From an uncultured Anaerolineales bacterium (GTDB lineage: Bacteria; Chloroflexota; Anaerolineae; Anaerolineales; Villigracilaceae): 33,511 bases of DNA. The notes under the pieces are model-generated. The model made no database searches. It was given only the letters and a program-made list of their open reading frames with translations, and had not been told where the DNA came from. The stretch's first letter is position 1; every line of letters begins with the position of its first letter. A program made the position numbers and the translations under genes. Below are positions 15,991 through 24,832 of this stretch, piece after piece. Location: contig CAIKOL010000256.1 in assembly GCA_903829085.1 (NCBI GenBank), positions 1-33,511 of the forward strand, written 5' to 3'.

Positions 15991-16689
15991 TTACTGCAAT
16001 TCTTCGAGTTTGAGTTGTTCAACCTGTTGAGCCAGCTGGCCCTGGCGGATACGGTGCCAGAACAGGGTGATGAAGATGACCGAAAAGGAAAAAAGGGCAA
16101 AGAACATGGTGACAAGCATCTTTGAGGTCATATCAAAACTGCCTGTTGAAGCCGATGAATTCGTCCCAATGACCACGGGATGGATGGTGCGGAACAGCCG
16201 GATGGACATGAAGGTGATCGGAACGCTGATCGAGCCGATGAGCGTGTAAACTGCGCTGAAACGGGCGCGCCGGTCAGGGTCGTCAATACCCTGGCGCAAG
16301 AGGAGGTAGGCGATATATACCATCTCCAGGATGGCGGCAGTGGTCAGGCGCGGTTCCCAAGTCCAATATGCACCCCAGGTGGGACGGGCCCAGATGGAGC
16401 CAGAGATGATGGCAATTAGAAAGAAGACCAGGCTAATTTCCACAGCGGCCAGTCCCACGATATCCCATTTCTGGTCATGCTTGACCAGATAGAGTACCCC
16501 GGCAACCGCTGCAGCAATGAATCCGAGCATCCCAACCCAGGCGTTGGCGATGTGGAAATAAAAAATCTTCTGTACGTAGTTCATGGTTATTTCCAACGGC
16601 GCATAGAAAAAGACCATTCCAAGAGCTGACAGGAAGAGCAAAACTGAGATCACACTGAGCGCTTTTAAAGCAAGTGGTTGAGGTTTCAT
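15991..16689 (-). CDS. ccmC: Haem-handling protein CcmC
   Basis: CcmC presents haem to CcmE on the outer face of the cytoplasmic membrane. The 232 residues carry six hydrophobic helices, the WWD-type haem-binding loop WGAYWTWEPRLT (about 105-116, with the usual WDPR read as WEPR), and the two expected His ligands in YFHIANAW (about H46) and RTIHP (about H170). The length is typical. It is downstream of ccmB and upstream of ccmD on the same strand. Confidence 0.93.
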   Translation of the reverse strand: MKPQPLALKALSVISVLLFLSALGMVFFYAPLEITMNYVQKIFYFHIANAWVGMLGFIAAAVAGVLYLVKHDQKWDIVGLAAVEISLVFFLIAIISGSIWARPTWGAYWTWEPRLTTAAILEMVYIAYLLLRQGIDDPDRRARFSAVYTLIGSISVPITFMSIRLFRTIHPVVIGTNSSASTGSFDMTSKMLVTMFFALFSFSVIFITLFWHRIRQGQLAQQVEQLKLEELQ

Positions 16690-16730
16690 ATTTTTTATTC
16701 TCCAAAAGAGTGGAACCAGGGGAACCCCAT

Positions 16731-17441
16731 CTATTCTTCTACCACGTAATCAAAAACCATATATGCAGCCGCTGTAAAAATTACATCATAGACGATAAGC
16801 AGGTTGATGTAAGGCATCACTTCCGGTAATGCCAGTCCTTGCAGAAAACCGCTGCTGGCTTTTACTGCCGCGATCAGGATGGGGATGACGACCGGGAATA
16901 GCAGGATGGGCAGCATCACATCCCGGGTGCGGGTCTGGACTGCCATGCTGGACAGCAAAGTCCCGACGGCAACATAACCGACTGAACCGAGCAGGATGAC
17001 CACGATCAACCCTGGGTTGAAGAGGTTGGTGTTGTACAACACACTATAGACGGGAAGGACAATCACTTCGACGATCAGCATAAAAGCAAGGTTGCTGATC
17101 GTTTTCCCAAAATAGATTGCCGAGCGGTCAACCGGGGCGAGCAGGAGTCCATCGAGACACCCACGGTCTTTTTCGACCGCCATCGAGCGGTTCAACCCCA
17201 GTGTGCCGGCAAAGGCGAAAGTAGCCCACAGAATTCCCGGCGTTGCCACCCGGCGCGTCTGCGGATCCAGTTCAAGTGCGAAATTAAAGATCAGGATCAC
17301 CAGCAACGCAAAAACCAGCATAGCCGAAAGAAGCTCGCGCGAGCGTAGTTCGGCAGCCAGGTCTTTCCAGACAACTGCGCCAACAGCGCTTAAAAAATTG
17401 GAAGTTGGTTTGTGTTCTGCGGTGTGGATTTCGTTATGCAT
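16731..17441 (-). CDS. ccmB: Haem exporter subunit CcmB (membrane permease)
   Basis: CcmB is the membrane partner of the CcmA ATPase in the complex that releases holo-CcmE. The listed start (17564) would run deep into ccmA; ATG 17441, one base after the ccmA stop, gives a normal 236-residue protein. Six hydrophobic segments are visible, with conserved family stretches VWKDLAAELRSRE, FAGTLGLNRSMAVEKDRG and LLLAPVDRSAIYFGK. Its near-overlap with ccmA indicates translational coupling. Confidence 0.92.
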   Translation of the reverse strand: MHNEIHTAEHKPTSNFLSAVGAVVWKDLAAELRSRELLSAMLVFALLVILIFNFALELDPQTRRVATPGILWATFAFAGTLGLNRSMAVEKDRGCLDGLLLAPVDRSAIYFGKTISNLAFMLIVEVIVLPVYSVLYNTNLFNPGLIVVILLGSVGYVAVGTLLSSMAVQTRTRDVMLPILLFPVVIPILIAAVKASSGFLQGLALPEVMPYINLLIVYDVIFTAAAYMVFDYVVEE

Positions 17442-17442
17442 G

Positions 17443-18141
17443 TTAGCCTGCCAGCGCCTGACGATAGAAATCAAGCAGGTTGCTTTTACCCAGCTTGCTT
17501 CTGTTGGCCGAGGCAGAGATAACCCCGCGCGATAGTACATCAAAGCGGGATGCCAGGTCCTCAACGCGGGCCAAGTCGTGAGAGGTCATAACCACTGTCC
17601 GTCCCTGTCCCGCCACCTTGCGCAGGAGCCGGTCGAGCATATCACAGGCATCCTGGTCTAGACCGGTGTGCGGTTCATCGAACAGGAGTACGTTGGGGTC
17701 ATGCAAAATGGCCCGCCCGATGGCGAGGCGCTGTTGCATGCCGCGCGAAAAAGTCCGCACAAGGTCGCGGCGGCGGGAGGAAAGTCCCACCAGTTCCAGA
17801 ACCTCGTCGATCCGCTGACTCAATTCTTGAACGCCATAAAGCCTTCCATAGAAGCGCAGGTTTTCTTCAGCGGTCAAGTCGCCATACAACAAAGGCAGAT
17901 GCGAGACCACGCCCAGGTTGTGGCGGACGGCGGAAGCCTGGGATGGCAGCCTGTAACCTGCTATGCGAACTTCACCCAGGGTGGGCTGCGAGAGCGATGC
18001 CAGGATGCGCAGGAAGGTGGTCTTGCCGGCTCCGTTAGGACCGAGCAGGGCTACAAATTCCCCTTCCTGTACCTCAAAATCCAGGCCGCGCAGGACGGTT
18101 TTCAAGCCAAAGCGTTTGACGAGCTTTGTGACAGCGATCAT
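17443..18141 (-). CDS. ccmA: Cytochrome c maturation ABC ATPase CcmA
   Basis: ATP-binding subunit of the CcmAB(CD) complex. Walker A GPNGAGKTT (34-42), signature FSRGMQQRLAIGRAI (about 131-145), Walker B VLLFDEP with HTGLD, and a switch His in MTSHD are all present, so it should be a competent ATPase. Its 232 residues are slightly longer than proteobacterial CcmA. The region before the ATG has a weak ribosome site, and a hairpin separates it from the preceding lipoprotein gene. Confidence 0.9.
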   Translation of the reverse strand: MIAVTKLVKRFGLKTVLRGLDFEVQEGEFVALLGPNGAGKTTFLRILASLSQPTLGEVRIAGYRLPSQASAVRHNLGVVSHLPLLYGDLTAEENLRFYGRLYGVQELSQRIDEVLELVGLSSRRRDLVRTFSRGMQQRLAIGRAILHDPNVLLFDEPHTGLDQDACDMLDRLLRKVAGQGRTVVMTSHDLARVEDLASRFDVLSRGVISASANRSKLGKSNLLDFYRQALAG

Positions 18142-18165
18142 GTGATTAATTTATCTTACTTGTCG

Positions 18166-18202
18166 GGTTCATCCGTGTCTCCATGAGAAACCCGGATGAA
18201 CC
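18166..18202 (-). terminator. Intra-operon hairpin before ccmA
   Basis: GGTTCATCCG and CGGATGAACC form a 10-bp perfect stem with a 17-base loop in the gap between the lipoprotein gene and ccmA. There is no T run, so partial termination or an mRNA processing or stability element is more likely than full termination. Confidence 0.45.
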
Positions 18203-18214
18203 TGGTAATACCCA

Positions 18215-19633
18215 TTAAGGCAGATTCTTGAGTCGCTCGATCAATTCGTCACGTCGCATCTCATAGGCTTCTTTTGAAATGTCACCAGTTTTATATTGGT
18301 CGTCGAGGGCGATAACGGCATCCATGATGCTGTCGCGATCTTCTCCGATGGCATCTTTTTCGCCTTCTTCTTCATCATCCTCGAATTCGTCTTCCATTTT
18401 CCTAAGTTTGCGGTCGCGCAGGAATAGAAAGATACCCAGGATGATCAGGATCAAGCCCACCGCACCCACGCCGATCATCAACAACGTGTTTGTGTTTAGA
18501 ACAAAGCCAGGCTTGTCACCGGGCATGCCGGAGATGGTCATACTCAATGTGCTGCCGGAGGCGAGACTGCTGGCTTGATACAGGTGGTAGGTTGCGACAG
18601 TGGTACCTGTGGAAGCTTGTGTACCAGCATCGGTCAATTGGTCACTCTTGACTTTGACGCCTTCAGGTACGATGATGGTTGCAGAAGAAACTGGCAGGTT
18701 GAATGGTTGGGTAAATGCCAGGCTCTTGGTATAAGGCAATGTGAATGTGGCAATTATCCCATATTGCAAATTCGCGCCTGGTAAAAGGGCAAAGCCACTT
18801 TTTGCGCTCATTAAAGGAGAGCTACTCTGGGCCAACTGATACTTTACATTGGTGGCGCTTTCTGGGATTTGAATGAATGGCACACTGGTTCCGTCGCTGG
18901 TGACAACCACGGTACTTCCCCCGGGATTGGTGATCACATATAGTACCATTACCTGTACCTGGGAGGCGGTCGAAAAGTCAAATTGCAGATGAGCCTGGGT
19001 GATGGTTAGAACACTCAGATCGGTTGTCGAATCATAGACGGTAATCGGCATATTAAACTGGAAAACCGTACCATCGAATTGCGCCGGGACAGAATCATAG
19101 GTAACATCTCCGTAATCCACCGATGTCAGATAGACAGTTGTTGTAGTCGCCGGCACGTTGGAAAACTCATAATTCCCACCTGCAAGGATGGGCGCGGTCA
19201 GGGTCTGCGTTACCTGTCCGGCTGTGGTATCGTAAACCAACAAGGTCGCGACTGTACCAGTTGGGATGACAGCGCCGGATGCAACCGTTACGGTCCCATC
19301 AATCACCACCATGCTGGGCTGGGCGGTGGGGCTTATCTCTGCGGCCGGGGTGGTCGAGTCCGTCGCGGCGGGAGTATTCGAGTCCGTCGCGACAGGAGTA
19401 TTCGAACCTGCTGTGGCAGGGGATGTTTCTGCGGTGGCTGTGGCTGTGGCTGGCTCCAGGGTAGGCGCGGAGGTTTTGGTCGCAGGAGGGATCGGCGTCT
19501 GTGTGGCTGGAAGGGTCACCGAAATGGAACTCGGTGTAGAATAATTGGCTGGCGGGGTGATGTCCTCAGCGAGGGAACAGGCTGCGAGTGCCAGGGAGAG
19601 AATTAAGACGAGAATGGTCAAGCGGGCTTTCAT
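18215..19633 (-). CDS. Membrane-anchored lipoprotein of the ccm operon, unknown function
   Basis: ATG 19633 is preferred over 19666: AAAGGA lies upstream and the protein begins with a clear lipoprotein signal ending LALAACS. The 472 residues contain a long Thr/Ala/Pro linker and a beta-rich extracytoplasmic region that starts VIDGTVTVASGAVIPTG, like a carboxypeptidase-regulatory or Ig-like domain. A second beta region ends near LSMTISGMPG. Then a TM helix (about 384-405) and an acidic cytoplasmic tail ending TGDISKEAYEMRRDELIERL, a short helical hairpin. A protein with both a lipobox and a C-terminal TM helix would be tethered at both ends. Lying between ccmG and ccmA, it is probably an accessory of cytochrome c maturation, but I do not recognise a named family. 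Confidence 0.7.
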   Translation of the reverse strand: MKARLTILVLILSLALAACSLAEDITPPANYSTPSSISVTLPATQTPIPPATKTSAPTLEPATATATAETSPATAGSNTPVATDSNTPAATDSTTPAAEISPTAQPSMVVIDGTVTVASGAVIPTGTVATLLVYDTTAGQVTQTLTAPILAGGNYEFSNVPATTTTVYLTSVDYGDVTYDSVPAQFDGTVFQFNMPITVYDSTTDLSVLTITQAHLQFDFSTASQVQVMVLYVITNPGGSTVVVTSDGTSVPFIQIPESATNVKYQLAQSSSPLMSAKSGFALLPGANLQYGIIATFTLPYTKSLAFTQPFNLPVSSATIIVPEGVKVKSDQLTDAGTQASTGTTVATYHLYQASSLASGSTLSMTISGMPGDKPGFVLNTNTLLMIGVGAVGLILIILGIFLFLRDRKLRKMEDEFEDDEEEGEKDAIGEDRDSIMDAVIALDDQYKTGDISKEAYEMRRDELIERLKNLP

Positions 19634-19760
19634 TAAGGATCCTTTTCGTAATAGGGTAGTCATCAAAACGTTCTGAATAATTGCTAGAACAGGTTAAGAG
19701 GACTTCAAAAGTTATTCTCAATAATTGTAAAGGAGTGATGGGAACACACTATTCCATTAT

Positions 19761-20273
19761 TTATTGAGTTTTCACATTGCTTAAGGTGTTTCCACAAGCC
19801 GGGCAAAAAACATCCGATTGCAGCACGGGTTTTCCGCACTTGGGACAAAAACCAGCTGTCTTTTCCTTGCGAGCGCTGCGGCGTTTGGCAAGCAGGTCTT
19901 CAAGGTCATCATTCGTAAGCAGGGTTCCGGGTTTGGTCAAGGTGTCGGAAGGGAGCTCTTTTACGCCTGCAGGATTTGTAGCGATGGGGGTGAGGACGTC
20001 CAACTGGCGCAGAACCTCGACACCTTTTTGGAGTAAAGCCGAACGCTGGGCAGGGTAGTCTTCTGCCGGAATTTTCCCGAGGGCCTGGTCAAAACCCAAT
20101 TCCTGGATGGCGTTCAGCAGGCGCTCCCGCTCAGCCAGCAGGGATGAATATTCGTGGCCGCTTTCGGTGGCACGGGCGCGCTGCCGTTTGAAGAATGGAC
20201 GGGTTACGAAAAGCACAATGAAAGCCAGTACCAGGAGGAGCAGGAGAATTGCCAATGGTTCCATGGATGTCAT
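19761..20273 (-). CDS. CcmI-like helical protein with C-terminal zinc ribbon
   Basis: 170 residues: one N-terminal TM helix (LAILLLLLVLAFIVLFVTRPFF), a helical region ERERLLNAIQELGFDQALGK continuing IPAEDYPAQRSALLQKG, and a C-terminal zinc ribbon (C143/C146, C157/C160; CPKCGK...FCPACG). The TM plus the G-K-I-x-x-E-D-Y-x-x-x-R helical segment recalls the N-terminus of CcmI, the apocytochrome chaperone of System I, but the TPR part is replaced by the ribbon. The start overlaps the ccmG stop by ATGA, so the genes are coupled. ATG 20264 is an alternative start. A role in holding apocytochrome or organising the haem lyase is inference. Confidence 0.7.
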   Translation of the reverse strand: MTSMEPLAILLLLLVLAFIVLFVTRPFFKRQRARATESGHEYSSLLAERERLLNAIQELGFDQALGKIPAEDYPAQRSALLQKGVEVLRQLDVLTPIATNPAGVKELPSDTLTKPGTLLTNDDLEDLLAKRRSARKEKTAGFCPKCGKPVLQSDVFCPACGNTLSNVKTQ

Positions 20274-20857
20274 CTCCCCGCCAGGATCGGATCAATGATC
20301 GCCTGGATTTCTGCCACGGATTGGAACGGTCCAATTTGGGTGTAACGCAGGATGCCCTGCTGGTCAATGACATAAGTTTCCGGCACACCCAGGTTGCGGT
20401 TGAATATTTGTGAGATGCGTGTGCCCATATCGGGACCATTCGGGTAACTCAGCTTGAATCGTGACATATATTCACGGGCTTCCGGTTCGGTATCCACATA
20501 ATCCACACCCAGGAAAACAACCTTGCCTGACTCTTGGTAAGAATTCCAGGCAGCTTCCACATCTGCGGCTTCGCTGGCACATGGCTGGCACCAGGAGGCC
20601 CAAAAATTGACCACCACAACTTTTCCGCTCAAGTCGGAAAGTTTTACTTCCAAACCATTATTGTATTCATAACCGGTGAAAAGAGGCAGGGTAAAATCGG
20701 GCACTGATGAGCCGACGGTCAGGATCGGATTCTTGGCTTTTACCAATCCTCCTGCCAAAAGGCCAAGTAAACCTAATAACCCAACCCAGACGATTATCTG
20801 CGCCCAAAGCGGGACGCCACGCTTCGGAGCAGGAGCAGTATTCGATTCTTGCGACAT
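20270..20857 (-). CDS. ccmG: Thiol:disulfide oxidoreductase CcmG/TlpA-like
   Basis: Membrane-anchored thioredoxin-fold protein that keeps the CXXCH cysteines of apocytochrome c reduced for haem attachment. An N-terminal TM helix (WAQIIVWVGLLGLLGLLAGG) is followed by VNFWASWCQPC (C90, C93) and the conserved GVPETYVID with the cis-Pro. Length (195) and operon position between ccmH and the zinc-ribbon gene fit CcmG/DsbE. Confidence 0.9.
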   Translation of the reverse strand: MSQESNTAPAPKRGVPLWAQIIVWVGLLGLLGLLAGGLVKAKNPILTVGSSVPDFTLPLFTGYEYNNGLEVKLSDLSGKVVVVNFWASWCQPCASEAADVEAAWNSYQESGKVVFLGVDYVDTEPEAREYMSRFKLSYPNGPDMGTRISQIFNRNLGVPETYVIDQQGILRYTQIGPFQSVAEIQAIIDPILAGR

Positions 20858-20869
20858 TAATCCAGGCTC

Positions 20870-21418
20870 CTATTTTCGTTTCTTGAGTTCTTCTTCGAGA
20901 CGTTCTACGTACTTATCGTCCAAGGCAGGGCGCGCTGCTTCGATGGACGGCGGTGCTCCAGTTACAAGACCAGGCACAGGCAGTCCCGAAAGCTCAGTCC
21001 CGGGTGCCGTATTTTTTGCTGCCCGCTTCCAGGTCTGGAAAGCCCGCAAGAGCAGGTAGACTCCTGCCAGGAACGCCAGCGGGGGAACGACATAAACCAG
21101 CCAGTTAATCCCGCTGGTCGGCGGTTCAGACAGTACTCTGGCGCCATAATAATCCACAAAATACTGTTTGATCTCTGCTTCCGATTTCCCTTCCGCCAGC
21201 ATCTGGCGGATGAGTTCGCGCCATTGATGACATGCAGTGGTTGGGCAAACATCCAAGGGGGTGTTCTCACACACCGGGCAGTACAGCTGGCGTGCGATGG
21301 CATTTACTTCATCATCGGAAGGCGTTGGTTGCTGGGCAGAGACAGCCAGGGTGGGGATGAGGATGGCTGAAATCAACACCAGGGAAAGGATGAGAAGGCA
21401 AATATTCTTGGTTTTCAT
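20870..21418 (-). CDS. ccmH: Cytochrome c maturation protein CcmH (CcmH/CycL type)
   Basis: ATG 21418 overlaps the ccmF stop (ATGA) and gives a signal-like N-terminus (ICLLILSLVLISAILIPTL), so the longer ORF start (21508) is rejected. The 182 residues contain the redox pair in QLYCPVCENTP (C47, C50; family LRCxxCQ), a helical bundle (WRELIRQMLAEGKSEAEIKQYF) and DYYGARVL...PP before a C-terminal TM helix (WLVYVVPPLAFLAGVYLLL). Unlike proteobacterial CcmH it has two more Cys (C58, C63) just after the active site. It reduces apocytochrome thiols together with CcmG and works with CcmF. Confidence 0.9.
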   Translation of the reverse strand: MKTKNICLLILSLVLISAILIPTLAVSAQQPTPSDDEVNAIARQLYCPVCENTPLDVCPTTACHQWRELIRQMLAEGKSEAEIKQYFVDYYGARVLSEPPTSGINWLVYVVPPLAFLAGVYLLLRAFQTWKRAAKNTAPGTELSGLPVPGLVTGAPPSIEAARPALDDKYVERLEEELKKRK

Positions 21419-23439
21419 ATTGTTCCTGCGCGCTTTTCTTCCTCGCGATCTGGCCAGGCTGCCACCAGGAAACCGAAAATAAACATCACGCTTCCAATCC
21501 AGAGCCAATTGACCAACGGATTATGATACACCTTAAAAGGCGCCTCGGCTGACGAGACATTCTCCCAATTGACCAGGACAACGTACAGGTCATCAGCCAG
21601 GGTGGAGCGTACCCCTGCGATGGTCATGGGCTGCCCATCGGGATAATAATCGTAGCGTGGGTAGAGTTCACCCAGGAATTTCCCATCTTTGAATACACTC
21701 ATGACAGCGCGCGTTACAATGCGCCCGTCTGTATAAGGGAACTGCGCCAGCGAGTCAAATCGCAGGGTATACCCGGAAATCTGGATATCTTCCCCAACTG
21801 CCAACGTCTTTTGCGTGGTGGTCTGGTAAAGTTCCATCCCCAGGATACCGATGGCCATCACCACCATGCTGAGATGGATCAGGTAGCCTCCATATCGGCG
21901 GCGATTGTGACCAGCCAACCGCCAGAAGGCGACCAGGAAATTCTCGTTTTGCTTTTTTTGACGGGAACGCGCTCCACGCCAGAATTCGAATAGCGTTACG
22001 AAGATCACTAATGCCACCAATGTGAATCCGACCAACGCGATCCAGTTTCGGACCCCCAGGATTACCAGAACGATCGGGACGATTGCCGCAGGGATGGATG
22101 GTTTCCACAGGGCGCGCCCCAGCGTCTTATAAGTCGATTTTCCCCAGGCCGAAAGTGGGGCGATACCCATCAAAGCCATCAGGGCGCCGAACAACGGCGC
22201 GTTGGCGCGCAGATAGAACGGAGGCCCGACCGTCACCTTCTGGCCTGTCACCAGTTCAGATATCAGGGGAAAGATTACGCCCCAGAAGCACACGATCAGT
22301 ACACCCATGAACAATAAATTATTAAGTAAGAATAACGCCTCGCGCGAAAAGAACGAGGTCATCTCCACTTCGGCGCGCAGGTCTTTCCAGCGATAGATCA
22401 GCAGGGCCACCGAAATGACAAAGGTGATGCCAATAAAGGCGAAAAACATTGGCCCGATGGCGCTTTCCGCGAACGCATGCACCGACGAAAGCACCCCTGA
22501 GCGGGTGAGGAACGTGCCAAAGATGACCAGTGAATAGGTCAAGATGATGAGAAGCATGTTCCATTGTTTGAACATACCTCGTTTTTCCTGGATCATGACC
22601 GAATGCAGGAAAGCCGTCCCGGTCAGCCAGGGCATCAGGGCAGCAATTTCCACCGGGTCCCAGGCCCAGTAACCTCCCCAGCCAAGAACGTCATAAGCCC
22701 AGCGCATACCGAGCACCAGGCCTAGAGACAGGAACAGCCAGGCAACCAGCGTCCAGCGGCGGGTAAGACGGATCCAACGGTCATCTGAGCGACCGGTGAC
22801 CAGTGCCGCGATGGCAAAAGCGAACGGGATGACAAAAGCAACAAAACCCAAGTACAACATAGGTGGGTGCAGGATCATACCGGGATGGCGTAGAAGCGGG
22901 TTCAGCCCCTGTCCATCCGAAGGAGTGACCGCGAGCGCCCCGGCTGGCGCAAACATACGCGGCACAAAATCACCCAATGCAGTTTGCCACCAACGCGCAA
23001 ATGGATTCTCGTAGAGGATTGACAAGGCAAGGAAAAAAGCCAGTGTAACCGAGGTGACCACGATCACCCACGGCAGCAATTCGCGGTCGCGTTCCCATTT
23101 GCGCAAGGTAATAGCCGAGGCGAAGGCAGACATCAACCACGACCACAAGACAAGCGACCCCGCCTGTCCACCCCATAAGGCGGTGACTTTTAGATAGAAC
23201 GGCATGTCATTGCTTGTCACCGCATAGACATATTGGAGTTCATAATGTCCTGTGACAAGCAGGTAAACGAGTGTCAGAGTCCCAAGGGTGATGAGCGGGA
23301 AGGTTAACAACATGGCTCGCCGGGCGGCTTCCACCCAGCGGTCAGAGTTGCCAAAATATCCCGCGACGGCTGCACCCACGCTGAAAAGCGCCAGCAGGAA
23401 TGTCAGCACAAACACGCCAAAGCCGAATTGAGCAAGCAT
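21415..23439 (-). CDS. ccmF: Haem lyase subunit CcmF
   Basis: Large integral-membrane component of the System I cytochrome c synthetase that attaches haem from CcmE to CXXCH motifs. The 674 residues contain many TM helices, LWGGQAGSLVLW (89-100), HPPMLYLGFV (about 191-200), and the WWD haem-binding motif WGGYWAWDPVE (254-264). A long periplasmic segment precedes the last TM. AGGAG lies seven bases before ATG 23439. It is coupled to ccmH by overlap. Confidence 0.95.
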   Translation of the reverse strand: MLAQFGFGVFVLTFLLALFSVGAAVAGYFGNSDRWVEAARRAMLLTFPLITLGTLTLVYLLVTGHYELQYVYAVTSNDMPFYLKVTALWGGQAGSLVLWSWLMSAFASAITLRKWERDRELLPWVIVVTSVTLAFFLALSILYENPFARWWQTALGDFVPRMFAPAGALAVTPSDGQGLNPLLRHPGMILHPPMLYLGFVAFVIPFAFAIAALVTGRSDDRWIRLTRRWTLVAWLFLSLGLVLGMRWAYDVLGWGGYWAWDPVEIAALMPWLTGTAFLHSVMIQEKRGMFKQWNMLLIILTYSLVIFGTFLTRSGVLSSVHAFAESAIGPMFFAFIGITFVISVALLIYRWKDLRAEVEMTSFFSREALFLLNNLLFMGVLIVCFWGVIFPLISELVTGQKVTVGPPFYLRANAPLFGALMALMGIAPLSAWGKSTYKTLGRALWKPSIPAAIVPIVLVILGVRNWIALVGFTLVALVIFVTLFEFWRGARSRQKKQNENFLVAFWRLAGHNRRRYGGYLIHLSMVVMAIGILGMELYQTTTQKTLAVGEDIQISGYTLRFDSLAQFPYTDGRIVTRAVMSVFKDGKFLGELYPRYDYYPDGQPMTIAGVRSTLADDLYVVLVNWENVSSAEAPFKVYHNPLVNWLWIGSVMFIFGFLVAAWPDREEEKRAGTI

Positions 23440-23505
23440 GAAAACTCCTGGAAATTACATAAATTACTAATCAGGCTGGAGCAATGATCTCAGAATGCCA
23501 ACGGG

Positions 23506-24021
23506 TTAGTTCCCGCCGACTACCTGACTGGGAACGGCTTCCTGGTATTTGGTGGGGCATTTAAGTAGAAGTTCATCGGCATAGAAGATACCATCCTCGC
23601 CCAGATGCCCGGTGATAATTGCCTGGGCCTCATCACGGAGCAAGTCGGGTTTCGGACCATTATAAATAATGGTCAGCCGTGCCCGGTTTGGATCCGTGAC
23701 TGCCGCGTGCAACACGGCTGCCAATCCACCACCCATCTCAATCGCGGCGTTATCGCCGGGAACATGGGCGATAACAAAAGTCAAATTCATGGTCTGCGGG
23801 TCGTATTGGATAGAATCGCCAACAACTGCTCCTGAGATGCGCAGACTGCGTCCTACCAGGCTTCCACTTTGGTTTTTTAATTCATTCACAGTCATAAAGT
23901 ATTCAGCATTGGCTTGTGTGGCTGAAACAATAAGATAAATTATGGCTGCCAGGATGAGCAAGCCGCCAATGATGAATTTAACTCTGCCTCGATTACCAGT
24001 TTGTGGGGATTTCTCCATCAA
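23506..24021 (-). CDS. ccmE: Haem chaperone CcmE, Cys-type
   Basis: CcmE accepts haem from CcmC and delivers it to CcmF. The 171 residues have an N-terminal TM anchor (VKFIIGGLLILAAIIYLIV) and an OB-fold beta domain (LRISGAVVGDSI, LTFVIAHVPGDN, LTIIYNGPKPDLLRDEAQAI). In most CcmE proteins the covalent haem ligand is His in HxxxY; here the motif reads LLLKCPTKYQE, i.e. CxxxY (C155/Y159). Cys-type CcmE is known from Desulfovibrio and archaeal systems. GGAGG precedes the ATG. This is the first gene of the maturation operon. Confidence 0.93.
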   Translation of the reverse strand: MMEKSPQTGNRGRVKFIIGGLLILAAIIYLIVSATQANAEYFMTVNELKNQSGSLVGRSLRISGAVVGDSIQYDPQTMNLTFVIAHVPGDNAAIEMGGGLAAVLHAAVTDPNRARLTIIYNGPKPDLLRDEAQAIITGHLGEDGIFYADELLLKCPTKYQEAVPSQVVGGN

Positions 24022-24108
24022 TACCTCCAGGATTTCCTCTCATGATATCCAATCTAATTTTACATAAGTTCATTAACACAAGGTGAGAATGCAAAACCTC
24101 CGGGCTTG

Positions 24109-24804
24109 TTATTGCAAATGGATAAGTCCGGTGCGAATGGCAAATTTAACCAGTTCCGTCCTTGAATGCATTTTGAGCTTGTGCATGATCCGTTCTCGAT
24201 GACGGGCGATCGTTTTCGGGCTGAGTTCGAGTTGCTGCCCGATCTGCTGGTTATTCAGTCCATGCGCCACCAGTTCAAGCACCTGGCGCTCCCGCAAGCT
24301 AAGCACATCCAGCCCAATGACATCCGCCTCATCCATTTCGACCGGCAACGATGTCTGAGTTGCAGAAGACTGGCGTGCCAGCCGCTGGTAATCCTCAAGC
24401 AACCAGCGTGCCAGGGCCGGTTGGAGAAAAACATTTCCCGCGGATATTGCATGGATGGCCGCGATAAGATCATCCCCGGCAGCTTGCTTGGTAATGTAAC
24501 CAGACGCGCCGGCAGCCAGCATTTGCATGAAATACTGTTTATCATCGTGGACAGTTAAGGCCAGGATCAGGCATTTTGGACACAGGACGCGCAAGCGTCG
24601 GGTGGCTTCCAATCCGTCGACGCCGGGCATGGTGATATCCATCAGGATCACATCTGGATGTGTAGCCATGGCGCCGCTGACTGCTCCTTCCCCATCGCTG
24701 GCTTCGGCCACTACTTCGAAATCTTCCTGGGTCTGCAAGAAGTTCTTTAAGCCGACCCGCACAACTTCATGGTCATCCACAAGCATTAATCGAATTTTTT
24801 TCAT
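24109..24804 (-). CDS. NarL/LuxR-family response regulator
   Basis: 231 residues: receiver domain with the acidic pair DDH (about 10-12), phospho-acceptor D56 in VILMDITMPGVDG, and K in the ITKQAAGDD region. A linker leads to a C-terminal LuxR-type helix-turn-helix LSLRERQVLELVAHGLNNQQIGQQL and KTIARHRERIMHKL. It lies 28 bp after the sensor kinase on the same strand, so the two form a cognate pair. It is 87 bp before ccmE and may be co-transcribed with the ccm operon. TTGGG-N8-CCCAA boxes near the kinase and cytochrome genes are candidate binding sites, by inference. Confidence 0.92.
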   Translation of the reverse strand: MKKIRLMLVDDHEVVRVGLKNFLQTQEDFEVVAEASDGEGAVSGAMATHPDVILMDITMPGVDGLEATRRLRVLCPKCLILALTVHDDKQYFMQMLAAGASGYITKQAAGDDLIAAIHAISAGNVFLQPALARWLLEDYQRLARQSSATQTSLPVEMDEADVIGLDVLSLRERQVLELVAHGLNNQQIGQQLELSPKTIARHRERIMHKLKMHSRTELVKFAIRTGLIHLQ

Positions 24805-24832
24805 GCTTTAATGATTCCTTTTACCATTGAGA

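Noticed and set aside
19079-19606. Gly/Arg-rich + strand ORF of 175 residues
   Set aside because: It is a mirror of the Thr/Ala/Pro-rich linker of the lipoprotein on the other strand.
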